Numbered from the stretch's first letter, positions 35,425 through 44,390 are shown. The stretch: DNA of 64,000 bases from Bacteroidales bacterium (GCA_009877105.1 WXFD01000058.1:186001-250000), one strand, 5' to 3'. The notes: a model not told the origin generated them from the letters alone. A program made the numbers and translations.

Positions 35425-35531
35425 ATAAAAAAGAGATAACCTTTGAATTACGCATCCATAATCCTGAACAAATGAGAATAAATCAGGAAACAAATCAGCC
35501 GCGACGATCAAAATGTAATGCCTAATATACC

Positions 35532-35539
35532 TATTTTTG
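35532..35539 (+). promoter_or_regulatory. -7 element of pssA (TATTTTTG)
   Basis: TATTTTTG matches TAnnTTTG and ends 24 bases before the pssA ATG. No TTG at the expected -33 distance is seen. Confidence 0.4.
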
Positions 35540-35563
35540 TCATCGTCATAAACCTTATACAAA

Positions 35564-36304
35564 ATGACATTAACAAAACATGTTCCGAATCTGATTACAT
35601 GCCTGAATCTGGCCATGGGATTCATCGCCATCATTTTCGCGGCCGGTAACGATCTGATAGTTTCCTCATGGCTTATCGCAGCAGCCATGGTTTTTGATTT
35701 TCTGGACGGTTTTTCTGCAAGGCTTTTAAAAGCCTACTCCGATATAGGGAAAGAACTAGACAGCCTGGCTGATATTGTCAGCTTCGGGATTGCCCCTGCC
35801 ATGATTGTATTTCAACTGATTTCATACGGGTCCACTGCCGGAGCTGACTCGTGCAGTTACTTTTGCAATCCCGGAACTCTGAAGTATATAACTGTCTTAA
35901 TGCCTGTTTGTGCCGCACTCAGACTGGCAAAATTCAATACGGACACAACCCAGACCAGGTCTTTTAAGGGTCTGCCCACTCCCGCAAATGCCCTTGCCGT
36001 GATCTCTGTTGTTATTGCAGCTCATTATTCCGACGCAGCTGTTTTTGAATTGTTCCTGAAATCTCCTGTTGCTGTTACGGTATATATGATTGTATTGTCA
36101 TTGATGATGGTATCAGGAATCCCACTGATATCACTGAAAATGTCGAATCTGGGCATAAAGGGCAATGAAGGGCAGTACATACTTTTCGGCCTGGTCATAG
36201 TATCCCTAATCCTTCTGGGGATAGCATCAGCTCCCCTTTTTATTCCGTTTTATATTATAGCCTCACTAATCTCTCCCATGTTTGCCGGGAAAACGGAAGG
36301 CTAG
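35564..36304 (+). CDS. pssA: CDP-diacylglycerol-serine O-phosphatidyltransferase
   Basis: Makes phosphatidylserine from CDP-diacylglycerol and serine in the inner membrane. 246 residues with about seven transmembrane helices. The CDP-alcohol phosphotransferase motif is intact: FLDGFSARLL, then DIGKELDSLADIVSFG, supplying the metal-binding aspartates. Its product is used by Psd and its substrate is made by CdsA, both encoded at 43-44 kb in this window, so the complete route to phosphatidylethanolamine is represented. It is read rightward and ends against the cytochrome bd operon. Confidence 0.93.
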   Translation: MTLTKHVPNLITCLNLAMGFIAIIFAAGNDLIVSSWLIAAAMVFDFLDGFSARLLKAYSDIGKELDSLADIVSFGIAPAMIVFQLISYGSTAGADSCSYFCNPGTLKYITVLMPVCAALRLAKFNTDTTQTRSFKGLPTPANALAVISVVIAAHYSDAAVFELFLKSPVAVTVYMIVLSLMMVSGIPLISLKMSNLGIKGNEGQYILFGLVIVSLILLGIASAPLFIPFYIIASLISPMFAGKTEG

Positions 36305-36404
36305 CGGCGGTCATATAAAATGTCATCCATTTGTATTCAATGTCCGTGAAAACGTTGCACGGGCATGTCATCCAGGGAATACGGCCATCAGCAAACCTGG
36401 CCGG

Positions 36405-36530
36405 TCAGCTTTCTTCCTTATCCCCGGGGAATTTCCTTTCATAAACTGCCAGGGCGCCTTTAATAATAAACCAGCTGACCAGGATGAATGCCGGCCAGAT
36501 CAGATAGTGAGCCAGACCTGTGAAATACAT
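36405..36530 (-). CDS. Small single-helix protein after cydB, CydX-like candidate
   Basis: An open frame of 41 codons, ATG at 36530-36528 and TGA at 36407-36405, 81 bases after the cydB stop on the same strand. The protein starts MYFTGLAHYLIWPAFILVSW, continues with a hydrophobic stretch to about residue 27, and ends in a charged tail (YERKFPGDKEES). This matches the plan of the small bd-oxidase subunits CydX, CydS and CcoQ-like proteins: one N-terminal helix plus a short polar tail. I infer a structural subunit of cytochrome bd. No ribosome-binding site is obvious, which is normal in this phylum. The surrounding 36305-36404 and 36531-36611 stretches hold nothing else I can support. Confidence 0.6.
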   Translation of the reverse strand: MYFTGLAHYLIWPAFILVSWFIIKGALAVYERKFPGDKEES

Positions 36531-36611
36531 AACAATGCAATTTTTATTCAACCTGTTGATTTGAGGGTTTTACCGTTTGTCGTTAATAGTTTATCGTTCA
36601 CTTTTATTTGT

Positions 36612-37742
36612 TCAGTAAACATGTCCTTCTTCCTGTATCTCCTCCACGGAAATCCTCCTCCTGTTGATAGCTTTCCATGCATACCATATGTAAGCCGCCA
36701 CGAAAGGAATAATGAATGAAACGAACATCATTGTCTTCAGTGTGAAATAACTTGACGAGGCCTTACGGATCGACAATGAGCTGTTCAGGTCAAATGTGGA
36801 GGGATAAAAGGCTGTGTTGCTGAATCCCGCAAGGAGGAAAAGCGAAATAACTGCAAGTATTGTTCCTGTTCCGGTAAACCAGATCCCTTTACGGCTCCCC
36901 CTGAAAACCGTAATTACTATCCCGTAAAGCACTCCGACAACCCCTGCAACAAAAATAATCAATACGGCAGGCATCCTGAGGAGGTTATGAAGATATTTGT
37001 ATTTTTCGATAAAAACATTTCCCGTATGCGGATCATAGGCAAATCCCGGAGATATAAGCAATGTAACGAGAAAGAACAGGAAGAATACGAGGAAAGTCAG
37101 GGCATTCAGTATTATTTTCCTGCCTGCATTCTCATAAAGTCCATCATCATTCACCGAATTAATGATATACAGGAGGCCATTGGTTCGTGCAAGGAAAAGT
37201 ACTGCGAGCCCCAGGGCGACATTGCGTCCGTTCACTAGGGCCTCAAGCCCATGCCAGCCTGTTGCCCAGCTGACCCTGTTCAGTTCATTCAGACTGAACC
37301 GTGCCCCTGTGAAAAATGTGGCGACTGCCACTCCAAGCAGGAAAGGACCGAGTGATCCATTGATAAGCAGGAAAATATCATAGGTCCTTTGCCCAAGGAA
37401 ATTTCCCTTTTTTGACCTGAATTCGTAGGCAACAGCCTGGATAATGAAACTGAACAGGATTGCCATCCAGACCCAGTACGCACCACCGAAGCTGGCAGAA
37501 TAGAAAAGGGGAAATGCGGCAAAAAAGGCTCCGCCAAAGGTAACGAGTGTTGTGAAGGTAAATTCCCATTTCCGGCCAAGAGCATTGACGAGAATCGTTG
37601 TCTGAAGGGGATCCTCAGGAAGGGAAAATATCATTGACTGACCACCCTGGACAAACAGGAGAAAAACCAGCAGTCCCGCCAGAATTGAGATTATTATCCA
37701 CCAGTAATGCTGCAGAAAAAGATGAGATATCAATGGTTCCAT
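36612..37742 (-). CDS. cydB: Cytochrome bd ubiquinol oxidase subunit II
   Basis: Second large subunit of cytochrome bd, 376 residues, nine predicted helices. It starts MEPLISHLFLQHYWW and carries the family-typical SLPEDPLQTTILVNALGRKWE and GARFSLNE segments. It structurally supports CydA in quinol oxidation with high oxygen affinity. 12 bases separate it from cydA. Confidence 0.95.
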   Translation of the reverse strand: MEPLISHLFLQHYWWIIISILAGLLVFLLFVQGGQSMIFSLPEDPLQTTILVNALGRKWEFTFTTLVTFGGAFFAAFPLFYSASFGGAYWVWMAILFSFIIQAVAYEFRSKKGNFLGQRTYDIFLLINGSLGPFLLGVAVATFFTGARFSLNELNRVSWATGWHGLEALVNGRNVALGLAVLFLARTNGLLYIINSVNDDGLYENAGRKIILNALTFLVFFLFFLVTLLISPGFAYDPHTGNVFIEKYKYLHNLLRMPAVLIIFVAGVVGVLYGIVITVFRGSRKGIWFTGTGTILAVISLFLLAGFSNTAFYPSTFDLNSSLSIRKASSSYFTLKTMMFVSFIIPFVAAYIWYAWKAINRRRISVEEIQEEGHVY

Positions 37743-37754
37743 GGTTATTTCCTC

Positions 37755-39311
37755 CTAATGATTTGGTCCTGTCTTTATCTGTTTTATCATTATTGATACT
37801 TCGGCTATCAACAGGACAGTGAAAAGTACAGCAAACAGTACAAAAGTGGTTATAACCGATCCTGATCCAATACGTGAAACAGCCGTGCTGACAGGCATCA
37901 GGTCCTGGATTATCCAGGGCTGGCGGCCCATTTCCGCCAGGACCCACCCCATTTCTCCGGCCACGTAAGGAAGCAGTATCGAGAAAAGAAGTATCCACAG
38001 GAACCATCTTTGTTTTGCTATGGTGCCCCTGAAAAGTAAAAAAAGTACAAGGCAAAAAAGCAGAATAAAATAAAATCCAAGAGTGACCATAAGATGAAAT
38101 GAATAGAAGGCAAGCGGGACATTGGGGATTGCATCTTCCGGATTTTCAACCGAAGCATAGCCAAAGTATCTGAAATGTTCTTCAATGAATTGTTTATCGG
38201 CGAAAACTTTCCTTATCGTCGACATTTTTACTGAATCATTGCCCGCCCTGGCATTCTTGTAGTCGCGCAAAAGATCCTGTGCCACCTTCCCCCTCCTCAT
38301 CTTTTCAGCAACAGGAAGTAGTCCTTTTTCCGGGTTTCCGAGGATCAGGTCATTTATTCCGGGAACAAATGCTCTTGTGTTTCCGCCGGTCATGAATGAG
38401 AGGAAACCAGGAATTTCAATCCTGAAAGAAAAATCCTTGACAACCTTTTTTCCAATCTTCCTGTCGGAATCCTTCAGAATACCTGCGGCAACAAGTCCGG
38501 CATCCGATCTGCCATCATAGAGGGCCTCGAAAGCCGCAAATTTAACTGGCTGTGCACGTGCAAGCGTTCTTGCAGAACTGTCGCCGGTATAAACAACAAG
38601 CAGTGACGATAGCAGTCCGAAAACCCCTGCCACAAGAAGACTCCTTGTAGCCAGGTGGTGTTCCCTTTTCTGAAGAAGGTACCATGCACTGATCCCTGCC
38701 ACAAACATTGATCCGAGGAGGAACCCAGAAGATATGGTATGAAGAAACTTGCTGACTGCAACTTCATTGAAAAGCACTGCCCAGAAGTCGACCATTTCAT
38801 TTCTTGCAGTTTCAGGATTAAAAACCATTCCCACGGGATTTTGCATCCATGCGTTGGCAACAAGGATCCACAATGCTGACAGGCTGGCACCGACAGCCAC
38901 CAGCCATGTTGAAACCAGGTGGAACTTCTTGTTTACCTTGTTCCAACCGAAAAACATCACCGCGACGAAAGTTGATTCCAGGAAAAAGGCCAGAATGCCC
39001 TCGATTGCCAATGGTGCACCGAAAATATCCCCCACGAACCAGGAATAATAAGACCAGTTGGTGCCAAATTCAAACTCAAGGATGATCCCGGTAGCAACGC
39101 CGATTGCAAAATTAATACCGAAAAGCGTCATCCAGAACCGGGTCATTCGCTTCCATTCTTCAAGGCCGGTCTTTACATATATAGTTTCCATAATGGCCAC
39201 TATAAAGGAAAGTCCCAGTGTAAGCGGAACAAAAAGCCAGTGATAAATTGCCGTCAGGGCAAACTGTGCCCTTGACCAATCTACAAGGGTCAGGTCGGGA
39301 ACATCAATCAT
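37755..39311 (-). CDS. cydA: Cytochrome bd ubiquinol oxidase subunit I
   Basis: Heme-bearing subunit of cytochrome bd, 518 residues. It carries the early WSRAQFALTAIYHWLFVPLT helix, whose His is the expected heme d ligand, the quinol-site segment, and the GRQPW motif (AEMGRQPWIIQDLM). It oxidises menaquinol or ubiquinol and reduces oxygen to water with high affinity, giving respiration and oxygen protection at trace oxygen. The gene is 4 bases after DUF4492 and 12 before cydB, so all are one transcript. Confidence 0.96.
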   Translation of the reverse strand: MIDVPDLTLVDWSRAQFALTAIYHWLFVPLTLGLSFIVAIMETIYVKTGLEEWKRMTRFWMTLFGINFAIGVATGIILEFEFGTNWSYYSWFVGDIFGAPLAIEGILAFFLESTFVAVMFFGWNKVNKKFHLVSTWLVAVGASLSALWILVANAWMQNPVGMVFNPETARNEMVDFWAVLFNEVAVSKFLHTISSGFLLGSMFVAGISAWYLLQKREHHLATRSLLVAGVFGLLSSLLVVYTGDSSARTLARAQPVKFAAFEALYDGRSDAGLVAAGILKDSDRKIGKKVVKDFSFRIEIPGFLSFMTGGNTRAFVPGINDLILGNPEKGLLPVAEKMRRGKVAQDLLRDYKNARAGNDSVKMSTIRKVFADKQFIEEHFRYFGYASVENPEDAIPNVPLAFYSFHLMVTLGFYFILLFCLVLFLLFRGTIAKQRWFLWILLFSILLPYVAGEMGWVLAEMGRQPWIIQDLMPVSTAVSRIGSGSVITTFVLFAVLFTVLLIAEVSIMIKQIKTGPNH

Positions 39312-39315
39312 ATGT

Positions 39316-39543
39316 TTATTTTGAATTAATTAACTGATCCAGAACAAACTCACTTTTTTGTTTCTCATTATCAAATTTTTCATTAAGGAAATTCCTGAAG
39401 AAAAACAGTTTCAAAATGATAAAAATAATGAAAAGCTTTATCAGTATTATGATCCACACGCGCTTACCCCACCACGACATGCTTCTGAACCCGTCATAGT
39501 AAAATCTGAACACTCTCTTTATCAGCACAGGTGATGATCCCAT
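39316..39543 (-). CDS. DUF4492 small membrane protein
   Basis: Protein of 75 residues recognised as DUF4492: a basic aromatic N-terminus (FRFYYDGFRSMSWWGK), one strongly hydrophobic helix (about 27-48), and a charged C-terminal part. The family is Bacteroidota-typical and lies directly before cydA, here 4 bases away. I infer an assembly factor or accessory subunit of cytochrome bd; no biochemical role is established that I know of. Confidence 0.85.
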   Translation of the reverse strand: MGSSPVLIKRVFRFYYDGFRSMSWWGKRVWIIILIKLFIIFIILKLFFFRNFLNEKFDNEKQKSEFVLDQLINSK

Positions 39544-39553
39544 TACATTCAGC

Positions 39554-40771
39554 TTATTCTTCCGCCTTACCAGGGGATTTCTTCCCTGACCTTTTCCTCG
39601 TGGTCAATCTTTTTGATTCTTCAATCAGAACATTTGATATCCTGCTTTTTTCAGGAGAGTTCTCATCCGACAGGCTGGAGGTAATTTTCTGCACCGCCTT
39701 GAATCCGTAGAAAAATTCCCTGGCAAAAACCCGCAAAACTGTGTAGGTGGGAATGCCCAGGATCATTCCCGGAACCCCGGCAGCAAAACCGGCTGCCAGG
39801 ACAACCACAAATATCTCAAGCGGATGTGCCTTGACACTGCTCGAAAAAATCACGGGTTGAAAAACAACATTATCAATAGTGTGAGTAACTGCCTCAACAA
39901 TAATCATGTAATACACCAGTGGAATCACCACAGTGTTGAAATCCTGGTTAATATGTGAAGCCACTCCCATTATTATTGCTATGAATAATCCCAGCCACGG
40001 ACCCACATAGGGAATAACGTTCAGTATTCCGATGATCAGACCCATAACCAGCGCCTGATGGAACTCAATCCCTATAATTGTCATTCCTATGTCGATAAGG
40101 ATCATGATACATGTACTCTGAATGACAATTCCAATGAAATACCTTGTAAGCAGTTTTTTTATCGAGTTAAGCGCCCGGGTCACATTATCAACATACCGGT
40201 CGGGAATCCACATGAGAATCGATTCGAAGAAAAGATGCTGATCCTTGAGAAAAAAGAACGTGATGAAGCTTATTGAAAATATTGCAACAACAACATTCCC
40301 GAGAACACCGATAATCGATCCAATAAAATCCTGAATCATATCGATGCTCAAAACTTCCGATACCTTTGATGCAATATATGCCTTGAGCGATAAGGTGTCG
40401 GATATACTGGGATTGAGGCTGACAAACAACTTTTCAATTTTTTCCAGTGGGCCTTCAATCAGTCTGACTATCTTTTCACTGTCAATGCCGGTAAAGTGAT
40501 TTATCTGCTTGGTAACAAGAGGTATGAATATGTACAGGAAGAGAAGGATTGAACCCCAGATAATGATCAATGCGAAAAGGGCAGCCAATACCCTCGGGAA
40601 TTTCCACTTCCAGATCCTTATCCTGCAAAAAAGATCAACGAGGGGCCGGCCCATAATGGAAAGAACACCGGAAACCAGTATGTAAACAACTATATTGCGA
40701 AAGTACCAGACTGCAGCCAGAAGAATCAATACTCCAAAAAATATGAGGAAGTTCCTAAGTGTGGCTTTCAT
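39554..40771 (-). CDS. AI-2E family transporter (PerM-like)
   Basis: Integral membrane protein of 405 residues with about eight transmembrane helices. It has the AI-2E/PerM family pattern, including a long amphipathic region after helix 3 (about 85-150) and the late GILNVIPYVGPWLGLFIA and LEIFVVVLAAGFAAG segments. Family members have been linked to autoinducer-2 export and to Na+/H+ antiport. It lies 10 bases before DUF4492 and so probably heads the cyd operon, an unusual partner. The C-terminal tail is Lys/Ser-rich and cytoplasmic. Confidence 0.85.
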   Translation of the reverse strand: MKATLRNFLIFFGVLILLAAVWYFRNIVVYILVSGVLSIMGRPLVDLFCRIRIWKWKFPRVLAALFALIIIWGSILLFLYIFIPLVTKQINHFTGIDSEKIVRLIEGPLEKIEKLFVSLNPSISDTLSLKAYIASKVSEVLSIDMIQDFIGSIIGVLGNVVVAIFSISFITFFFLKDQHLFFESILMWIPDRYVDNVTRALNSIKKLLTRYFIGIVIQSTCIMILIDIGMTIIGIEFHQALVMGLIIGILNVIPYVGPWLGLFIAIIMGVASHINQDFNTVVIPLVYYMIIVEAVTHTIDNVVFQPVIFSSSVKAHPLEIFVVVLAAGFAAGVPGMILGIPTYTVLRVFAREFFYGFKAVQKITSSLSDENSPEKSRISNVLIEESKRLTTRKRSGKKSPGKAEE

Positions 40772-40790
40772 TGGTTTTATTTTTCCTATA

Positions 40791-40798
40791 CAAACCTA
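40791..40798 (-). promoter_or_regulatory. -7 element of the AI-2E-cyd operon (TAGGTTTG)
   Basis: Minus strand TAGGTTTG fits TAnnTTTG and ends 20 bases before the transporter ATG. No clear -33 TTG. Confidence 0.38.
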
Positions 40799-40867
40799 TG
40801 CTAATTTTTTGGAATTCCCTAAAATCATACATTCCTGTTCAACTGTTCCTACTGTAATCCGACTTTT

Positions 40868-40929
40868 ATATTGACTTATTTATCATGTCAATATGTCGGT
40901 TTATTTACTTTATTCGTGTCAATATGGCG
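40868..40929 (+). promoter_or_regulatory. Three-copy GTCAATAT element upstream of hsp20
   Basis: ATATTGAC (40868-40875) and GTCAATAT (40887-40894) form a perfect 8-bp inverted repeat with an 11-base spacer. A third copy, GTCAATAT, lies at 40918-40925, 31 bases after the second (about three helical turns). Read with flanks, copies 2 and 3 are TGTCA-ATA-TGTCG and TGTCA-ATA-TGGCG, close to TGCCA-ATT-TGTCA before grpE. A likely operator or activator site for the heat-shock gene starting at 41013. Confidence 0.5.
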
Positions 40930-41012
40930 TGTTTTTGATTATGGAACGGAAGTTGAAAATACTAAAGCAAAACGTAAATAATGTTCAACTAAAAATAACG
41001 GAGGACCAAATC

Positions 41013-41438
41013 ATGTTACCAATAATTACAAGAAGAAGCTACAGGCCTTTTTTTCTGAACGGACTGTTTGATGACGACTTTTTACCTGCAACGACAAGCC
41101 TCAACAGGTCAGTTCCGGCAGTTAACGTAAGAGAGAATGAAAAAAGCTTCGCACTTGACGTGGCAATACCGGGTATTAACAAAAAAGATATTAAGATAGA
41201 TCTCAATGATGACCTGTTGACAATATCGCATGAGGTAAAGAATGAATCAGAAAAAAACGGCAATGGCTATAAAAGAAGGGAATTCAGCTATTCATCGTTC
41301 TGCAGAAGTTTCCAGGTTCCTGATAGTGTAAACAAGGATAAGATTGAAGCCAGCTATAAGGATGGAATCCTGAACATTACCCTACCCAAATATGACGAGG
41401 AAAAACATAAGCTGACCAGGCAGGTAAAAGTTTCCTGA
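41013..41438 (+). CDS. Hsp20/alpha-crystallin small heat-shock protein
   Basis: ATP-independent holdase of 141 residues. The frame is open to 40893, but the ATG at 41013 is preferred: it is preceded by GGAGG at a normal distance (41000-41004), and the shorter protein starts MLPIITRRSYRPFF as relatives do, whereas the extension is AT-rich and covers the operator-like repeats. The alpha-crystallin domain runs from about residue 35 (VPAVNVRENEKSF) to 125 with DGILNITLPK, and the C-terminal tail is short without a clear IxI motif. Monocistronic by position, between the cyd operon and the flavodiiron gene. Confidence 0.92.
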   Translation: MLPIITRRSYRPFFLNGLFDDDFLPATTSLNRSVPAVNVRENEKSFALDVAIPGINKKDIKIDLNDDLLTISHEVKNESEKNGNGYKRREFSYSSFCRSFQVPDSVNKDKIEASYKDGILNITLPKYDEEKHKLTRQVKVS

Positions 41439-41574
41439 AGATTAAGTTACTCACGGCATCATGTTCATGAAGGCCGTCAACAAGTGAACCAGGAGGTTCA
41501 GCGGTCATTGACCGGCCGGCCGATCGGTACAATCAGCAGTAAATTAAACTGATGCGGATTTTATAACCAGCCTG

Positions 41575-42798
41575 CTAGCAATATTTGAGAAATTCCCTGG
41601 CGAATTGTCTGCCGAATTCCGTCAGGGTTTCTTTTTTACCATTTCCGGGAGCAAACTTGAATCCCGCTGTTTCGTCAAAAACCCTGAGTTTGAGATTTCT
41701 CAGAGTTTCTGATATTATTTTCGGAGCCTCTCCGCTCCACCCGTATGATCCGAAAACCCCGGCCATTTTTCCTTTATCCCGTATGGGATTGATCAATGAA
41801 AATAACCTGTAAACCGGTAGTAGTGTATTCTGGTTTATTGTAGGTGATCCGATCAGGATCGCATCGGAAGAAACCAGCTTCGATTCCAGCTCTTCCGCCG
41901 GCATGGTTTCAATATCGGCAATATCAATACTGAAATCACCCGTTTCACGCATACCGGATGCTATAAGATCGGCAGCCTGTTTCGTATAACCATAAGCAGA
42001 AACGTAGGCTACGAGGATTTTCTTTTCATCTTTAGATTCGACCTGCTTCAGGTATTCTATTGCATAATTCTCGGAAAGCATTACCATATCCCGGAGGTTT
42101 TCCGAATGAACCGGGCCATGACCCGGGCATATCAGGTTTATGTCCAGATCGCGTATCTTCTCAATGGCCTTGATCATAAACCTGCTGTAAGGTTTCATGA
42201 TCACATCAAAATAGTATTTGTAGGCTTTCATGTAATCCTGCGATTCAATGTCGCTGAACATTCTGCTGTCGCAGTAGTGTGCACCAAATACGTCACAGGT
42301 AAAAAGAATCCTGTCTTCTTCAAACCACGTAAACATGGAATCGGGCCAATGAAGGTTGGGTGCAGAAATGAATTTAAGTTTTCCGGATCCGAGGTCAAGG
42401 GTGTCCCCGTCTTTTACAACGATCGAATTGAATGGTTTGGCGATCATATCTGCAAGATATCTTATGCCGCTGCCACTTCCCACAACCGTTGCCGAAGGAG
42501 CCGCGTCCAGCAGCATTCCCAGGCTTCCCGAATGGTCAGGCTCCGTATGATTAATCACGATATAACTGATGTCGGATGGATCAGTCAGGGCTCTGAGTTT
42601 ATCAAACCATACCTCGCTGAACTTCTCCTTAGCAACATCCACAAGCGTTTTCCTTTCAGTATTTATAAAAAAGGAATTATAGGTTGTTCCGAATTCGGTA
42701 TTCATCACGATATCAAATGTCCTTATATCATAATCAAGAATTCCGATCCATTTGACATGTTCGGTAAGGTCAATTATTTTGTCATCTTTTTGTTTCAT
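41575..42798 (-). CDS. fprA: Flavodiiron protein (FprA/A-type flavoprotein)
   Basis: Reduces oxygen to water or nitric oxide to nitrous oxide in the cytoplasm of anaerobes. 407 residues from the ATG at 42798. The frame is open to 42966, but that would overlap psd and add 56 unrelated residues. The metallo-beta-lactamase-like domain carries the diiron ligands His84, Glu86, Asp88 and His89 (NHTEPDH), His150 (NLHWPDS), Asp169 (FTCDV) and His227 (CPGHGP). The flavodoxin domain begins near 255 and holds the FMN-binding SAYGYT. No rubredoxin domain is fused. It follows psd after 13 bases. Together with cytochrome bd it gives this organism two oxygen-removal systems. Confidence 0.93.
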   Translation of the reverse strand: MKQKDDKIIDLTEHVKWIGILDYDIRTFDIVMNTEFGTTYNSFFINTERKTLVDVAKEKFSEVWFDKLRALTDPSDISYIVINHTEPDHSGSLGMLLDAAPSATVVGSGSGIRYLADMIAKPFNSIVVKDGDTLDLGSGKLKFISAPNLHWPDSMFTWFEEDRILFTCDVFGAHYCDSRMFSDIESQDYMKAYKYYFDVIMKPYSRFMIKAIEKIRDLDINLICPGHGPVHSENLRDMVMLSENYAIEYLKQVESKDEKKILVAYVSAYGYTKQAADLIASGMRETGDFSIDIADIETMPAEELESKLVSSDAILIGSPTINQNTLLPVYRLFSLINPIRDKGKMAGVFGSYGWSGEAPKIISETLRNLKLRVFDETAGFKFAPGNGKKETLTEFGRQFAREFLKYC

Positions 42799-42811
42799 GA
42801 TATAATTCCGT

Positions 42812-43468
42812 TCAGATTTTTGCAATAATGCTTTTGTTAGCCTTAACCTGCTGCAATATGGGAATTTCCACCTCAGTGCCCAACGGAAGAAAGACATCCA
42901 CCCTTGAACCGAATTTGATAAATCCGAGTTCATCGCCCTGCGTGACATGGGCTCCTGTTTTTGCATAGGTCACAATTCTTCTGGCAACCGCACCGGCGAT
43001 CTGCCTTATCATGATTTCTGCTCCCTTTTCAGTTTCTATGACTATTGAACTCCGCTCATTCATCTCCGATGATTTCGGATGCCAGGCAACCATATAATTT
43101 CCCGGGTGATACATGACATACTTGATCTTTCCCGACACGGGGTACCTGTTGCTGTGCATATTGAACGGTGACATGAAAATAGAGATCTGGAGGCGCATAT
43201 CCCTGAAATATTCCTTTTCCTCGGTTTCTTCAATTACCACAACCTTACCATCGGCAGGTGCATAAATAAGGCCAGGATCGGGTTCAAGATACCTTACAGG
43301 GAGCCGGAAGAAGAATAGAAGAAATATATACATTAAAAACGCAATAATAAGCACAGTATATCTCAAAAGAACCATATCAGGCCATATCAATCCTGCAAGG
43401 ACATTGACAAATACCAGCATTATAAATCCGTAAATCAATATCTTATATCCCTCTTTGTGAATTCCCAT
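42812..43468 (-). CDS. psd: Phosphatidylserine decarboxylase (PSD-A type)
   Basis: Converts phosphatidylserine to phosphatidylethanolamine. 218 residues, the short membrane-anchored type found in Bacteroidota. Two N-terminal helices (10-55) precede the catalytic domain. The self-cleavage site that makes the pyruvoyl group is Gly187-Ser188 in FIKFGSRVDVFLP; the triad reads FGSR rather than the LGST of E. coli, which is common in the short type. His105 (FNMHSNRYP) is a conserved catalytic candidate. It lies between cdsA (39-base gap) and fprA. Confidence 0.94.
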   Translation of the reverse strand: MGIHKEGYKILIYGFIMLVFVNVLAGLIWPDMVLLRYTVLIIAFLMYIFLLFFFRLPVRYLEPDPGLIYAPADGKVVVIEETEEKEYFRDMRLQISIFMSPFNMHSNRYPVSGKIKYVMYHPGNYMVAWHPKSSEMNERSSIVIETEKGAEIMIRQIAGAVARRIVTYAKTGAHVTQGDELGFIKFGSRVDVFLPLGTEVEIPILQQVKANKSIIAKI

Positions 43469-43507
43469 TCCAGCAAAATTTCCACAAAACTAATCATCAC
43501 GCATCAA

Positions 43508-44350
43508 TCATCCAAAAAGAGAAAGGAAAAGATATCCGAGAGGAAATGCGAAGAGGGCGCTGTCGAAACGGTCGAGGAAACCGCCATGACCGGGCATCAC
43601 TGATCCTGAGTCTTTTACTCCGACACTTCTTTTAAGCAGAGATTCGAACAGATCGCCCAGGGTTCCGGCAACTGATACAATAACTGCAATCCCCATCCAG
43701 TGTGATTTCTTCATCACTCCAAACCAGTCACCCAACAGCCACGCCGCAAAGATTGCCAGTGCAAGGCCTCCCAGGTAACCCTCCCATGTTTTTTTGGGTG
43801 AGATTCTTTCCAGTAGCCTGTGTCGCCCGAATGACACTCCGGTAATGTAGGCGCCGGTATCATTTGCCCAGAGAACAAGAAAAAAGCCAACAATGAAACC
43901 CGGGGAGAAAATTATTCCCTGATGCGGTATCAGCGAACCCAGGCCTGTACGGGCAAAAGCCGCAGAAGGGAAAAGTGAAAATGGCAGTGCAACATATATA
44001 ATGCCGAAAACAGTGTGGGCAAGCGAATCGAATGGCTTTTCAGTTTTTCTGAAAAGTTCGGCTATCATCAGAATCAATATCAGGGGTATTAAAAGCAGAT
44101 ACCAGCGACTTTGCAACAATCCGGCTGCAACCATGGTGGACACTGTAAATGCCGACAGTCCGGCAGTAATTCCTCCTGCCACCTGGGGCCGAATCCCGGT
44201 ATATTTAATCATCGAGTAATATTCGTATTGTGTACAGGCAACTATTATCAGGCCGGTCAGAAAAAATGAAACCGGGTGCAGCCAGAATCCGCCCAGAACA
44301 AAGATGACAATCCATATTGCCGTAAGGGTACGTCTGAAAAAATTGCTCAA
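43508..44350 (-). CDS. cdsA: Phosphatidate cytidylyltransferase
   Basis: Makes CDP-diacylglycerol from phosphatidic acid and CTP in the inner membrane. 280 residues, about eight helices. The CDS signature is complete near the C-terminus: SLLKRSVGVKDSG followed by PGHGGFLDRFDS. Its product feeds PssA (35.6 kb) and then Psd (next gene), so this cluster supplies phosphatidylethanolamine. It is 40 bases after ftsH, in the conserved rsfS-ftsH-cdsA-psd order. Confidence 0.95.
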   Translation of the reverse strand: MSNFFRRTLTAIWIVIFVLGGFWLHPVSFFLTGLIIVACTQYEYYSMIKYTGIRPQVAGGITAGLSAFTVSTMVAAGLLQSRWYLLLIPLILILMIAELFRKTEKPFDSLAHTVFGIIYVALPFSLFPSAAFARTGLGSLIPHQGIIFSPGFIVGFFLVLWANDTGAYITGVSFGRHRLLERISPKKTWEGYLGGLALAIFAAWLLGDWFGVMKKSHWMGIAVIVSVAGTLGDLFESLLKRSVGVKDSGSVMPGHGGFLDRFDSALFAFPLGYLFLSLFG

Positions 44351-44390
44351 TGTGGTCCGGTGTTAATGATATCTTGCCTTCCTGATTATT

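Noticed and set aside
40917-40935. ATGGCGTGTTTTTGATT upstream of hsp20 as a sigma-54 promoter
   Set aside because: The TTG half is one base too close and GC at -12 is missing; kept only as part of the repeat array.
40893-41012. N-terminal extension of Hsp20
   Set aside because: It covers operator-like repeats, and the ATG at 41013 has a good ribosome-binding site and the family-typical start.
42799-42966. Upstream extension of the flavodiiron reading frame (56 extra residues)
   Set aside because: It overlaps the psd gene, has no similarity to the family, and the ATG at 42798 gives the normal N-terminus.
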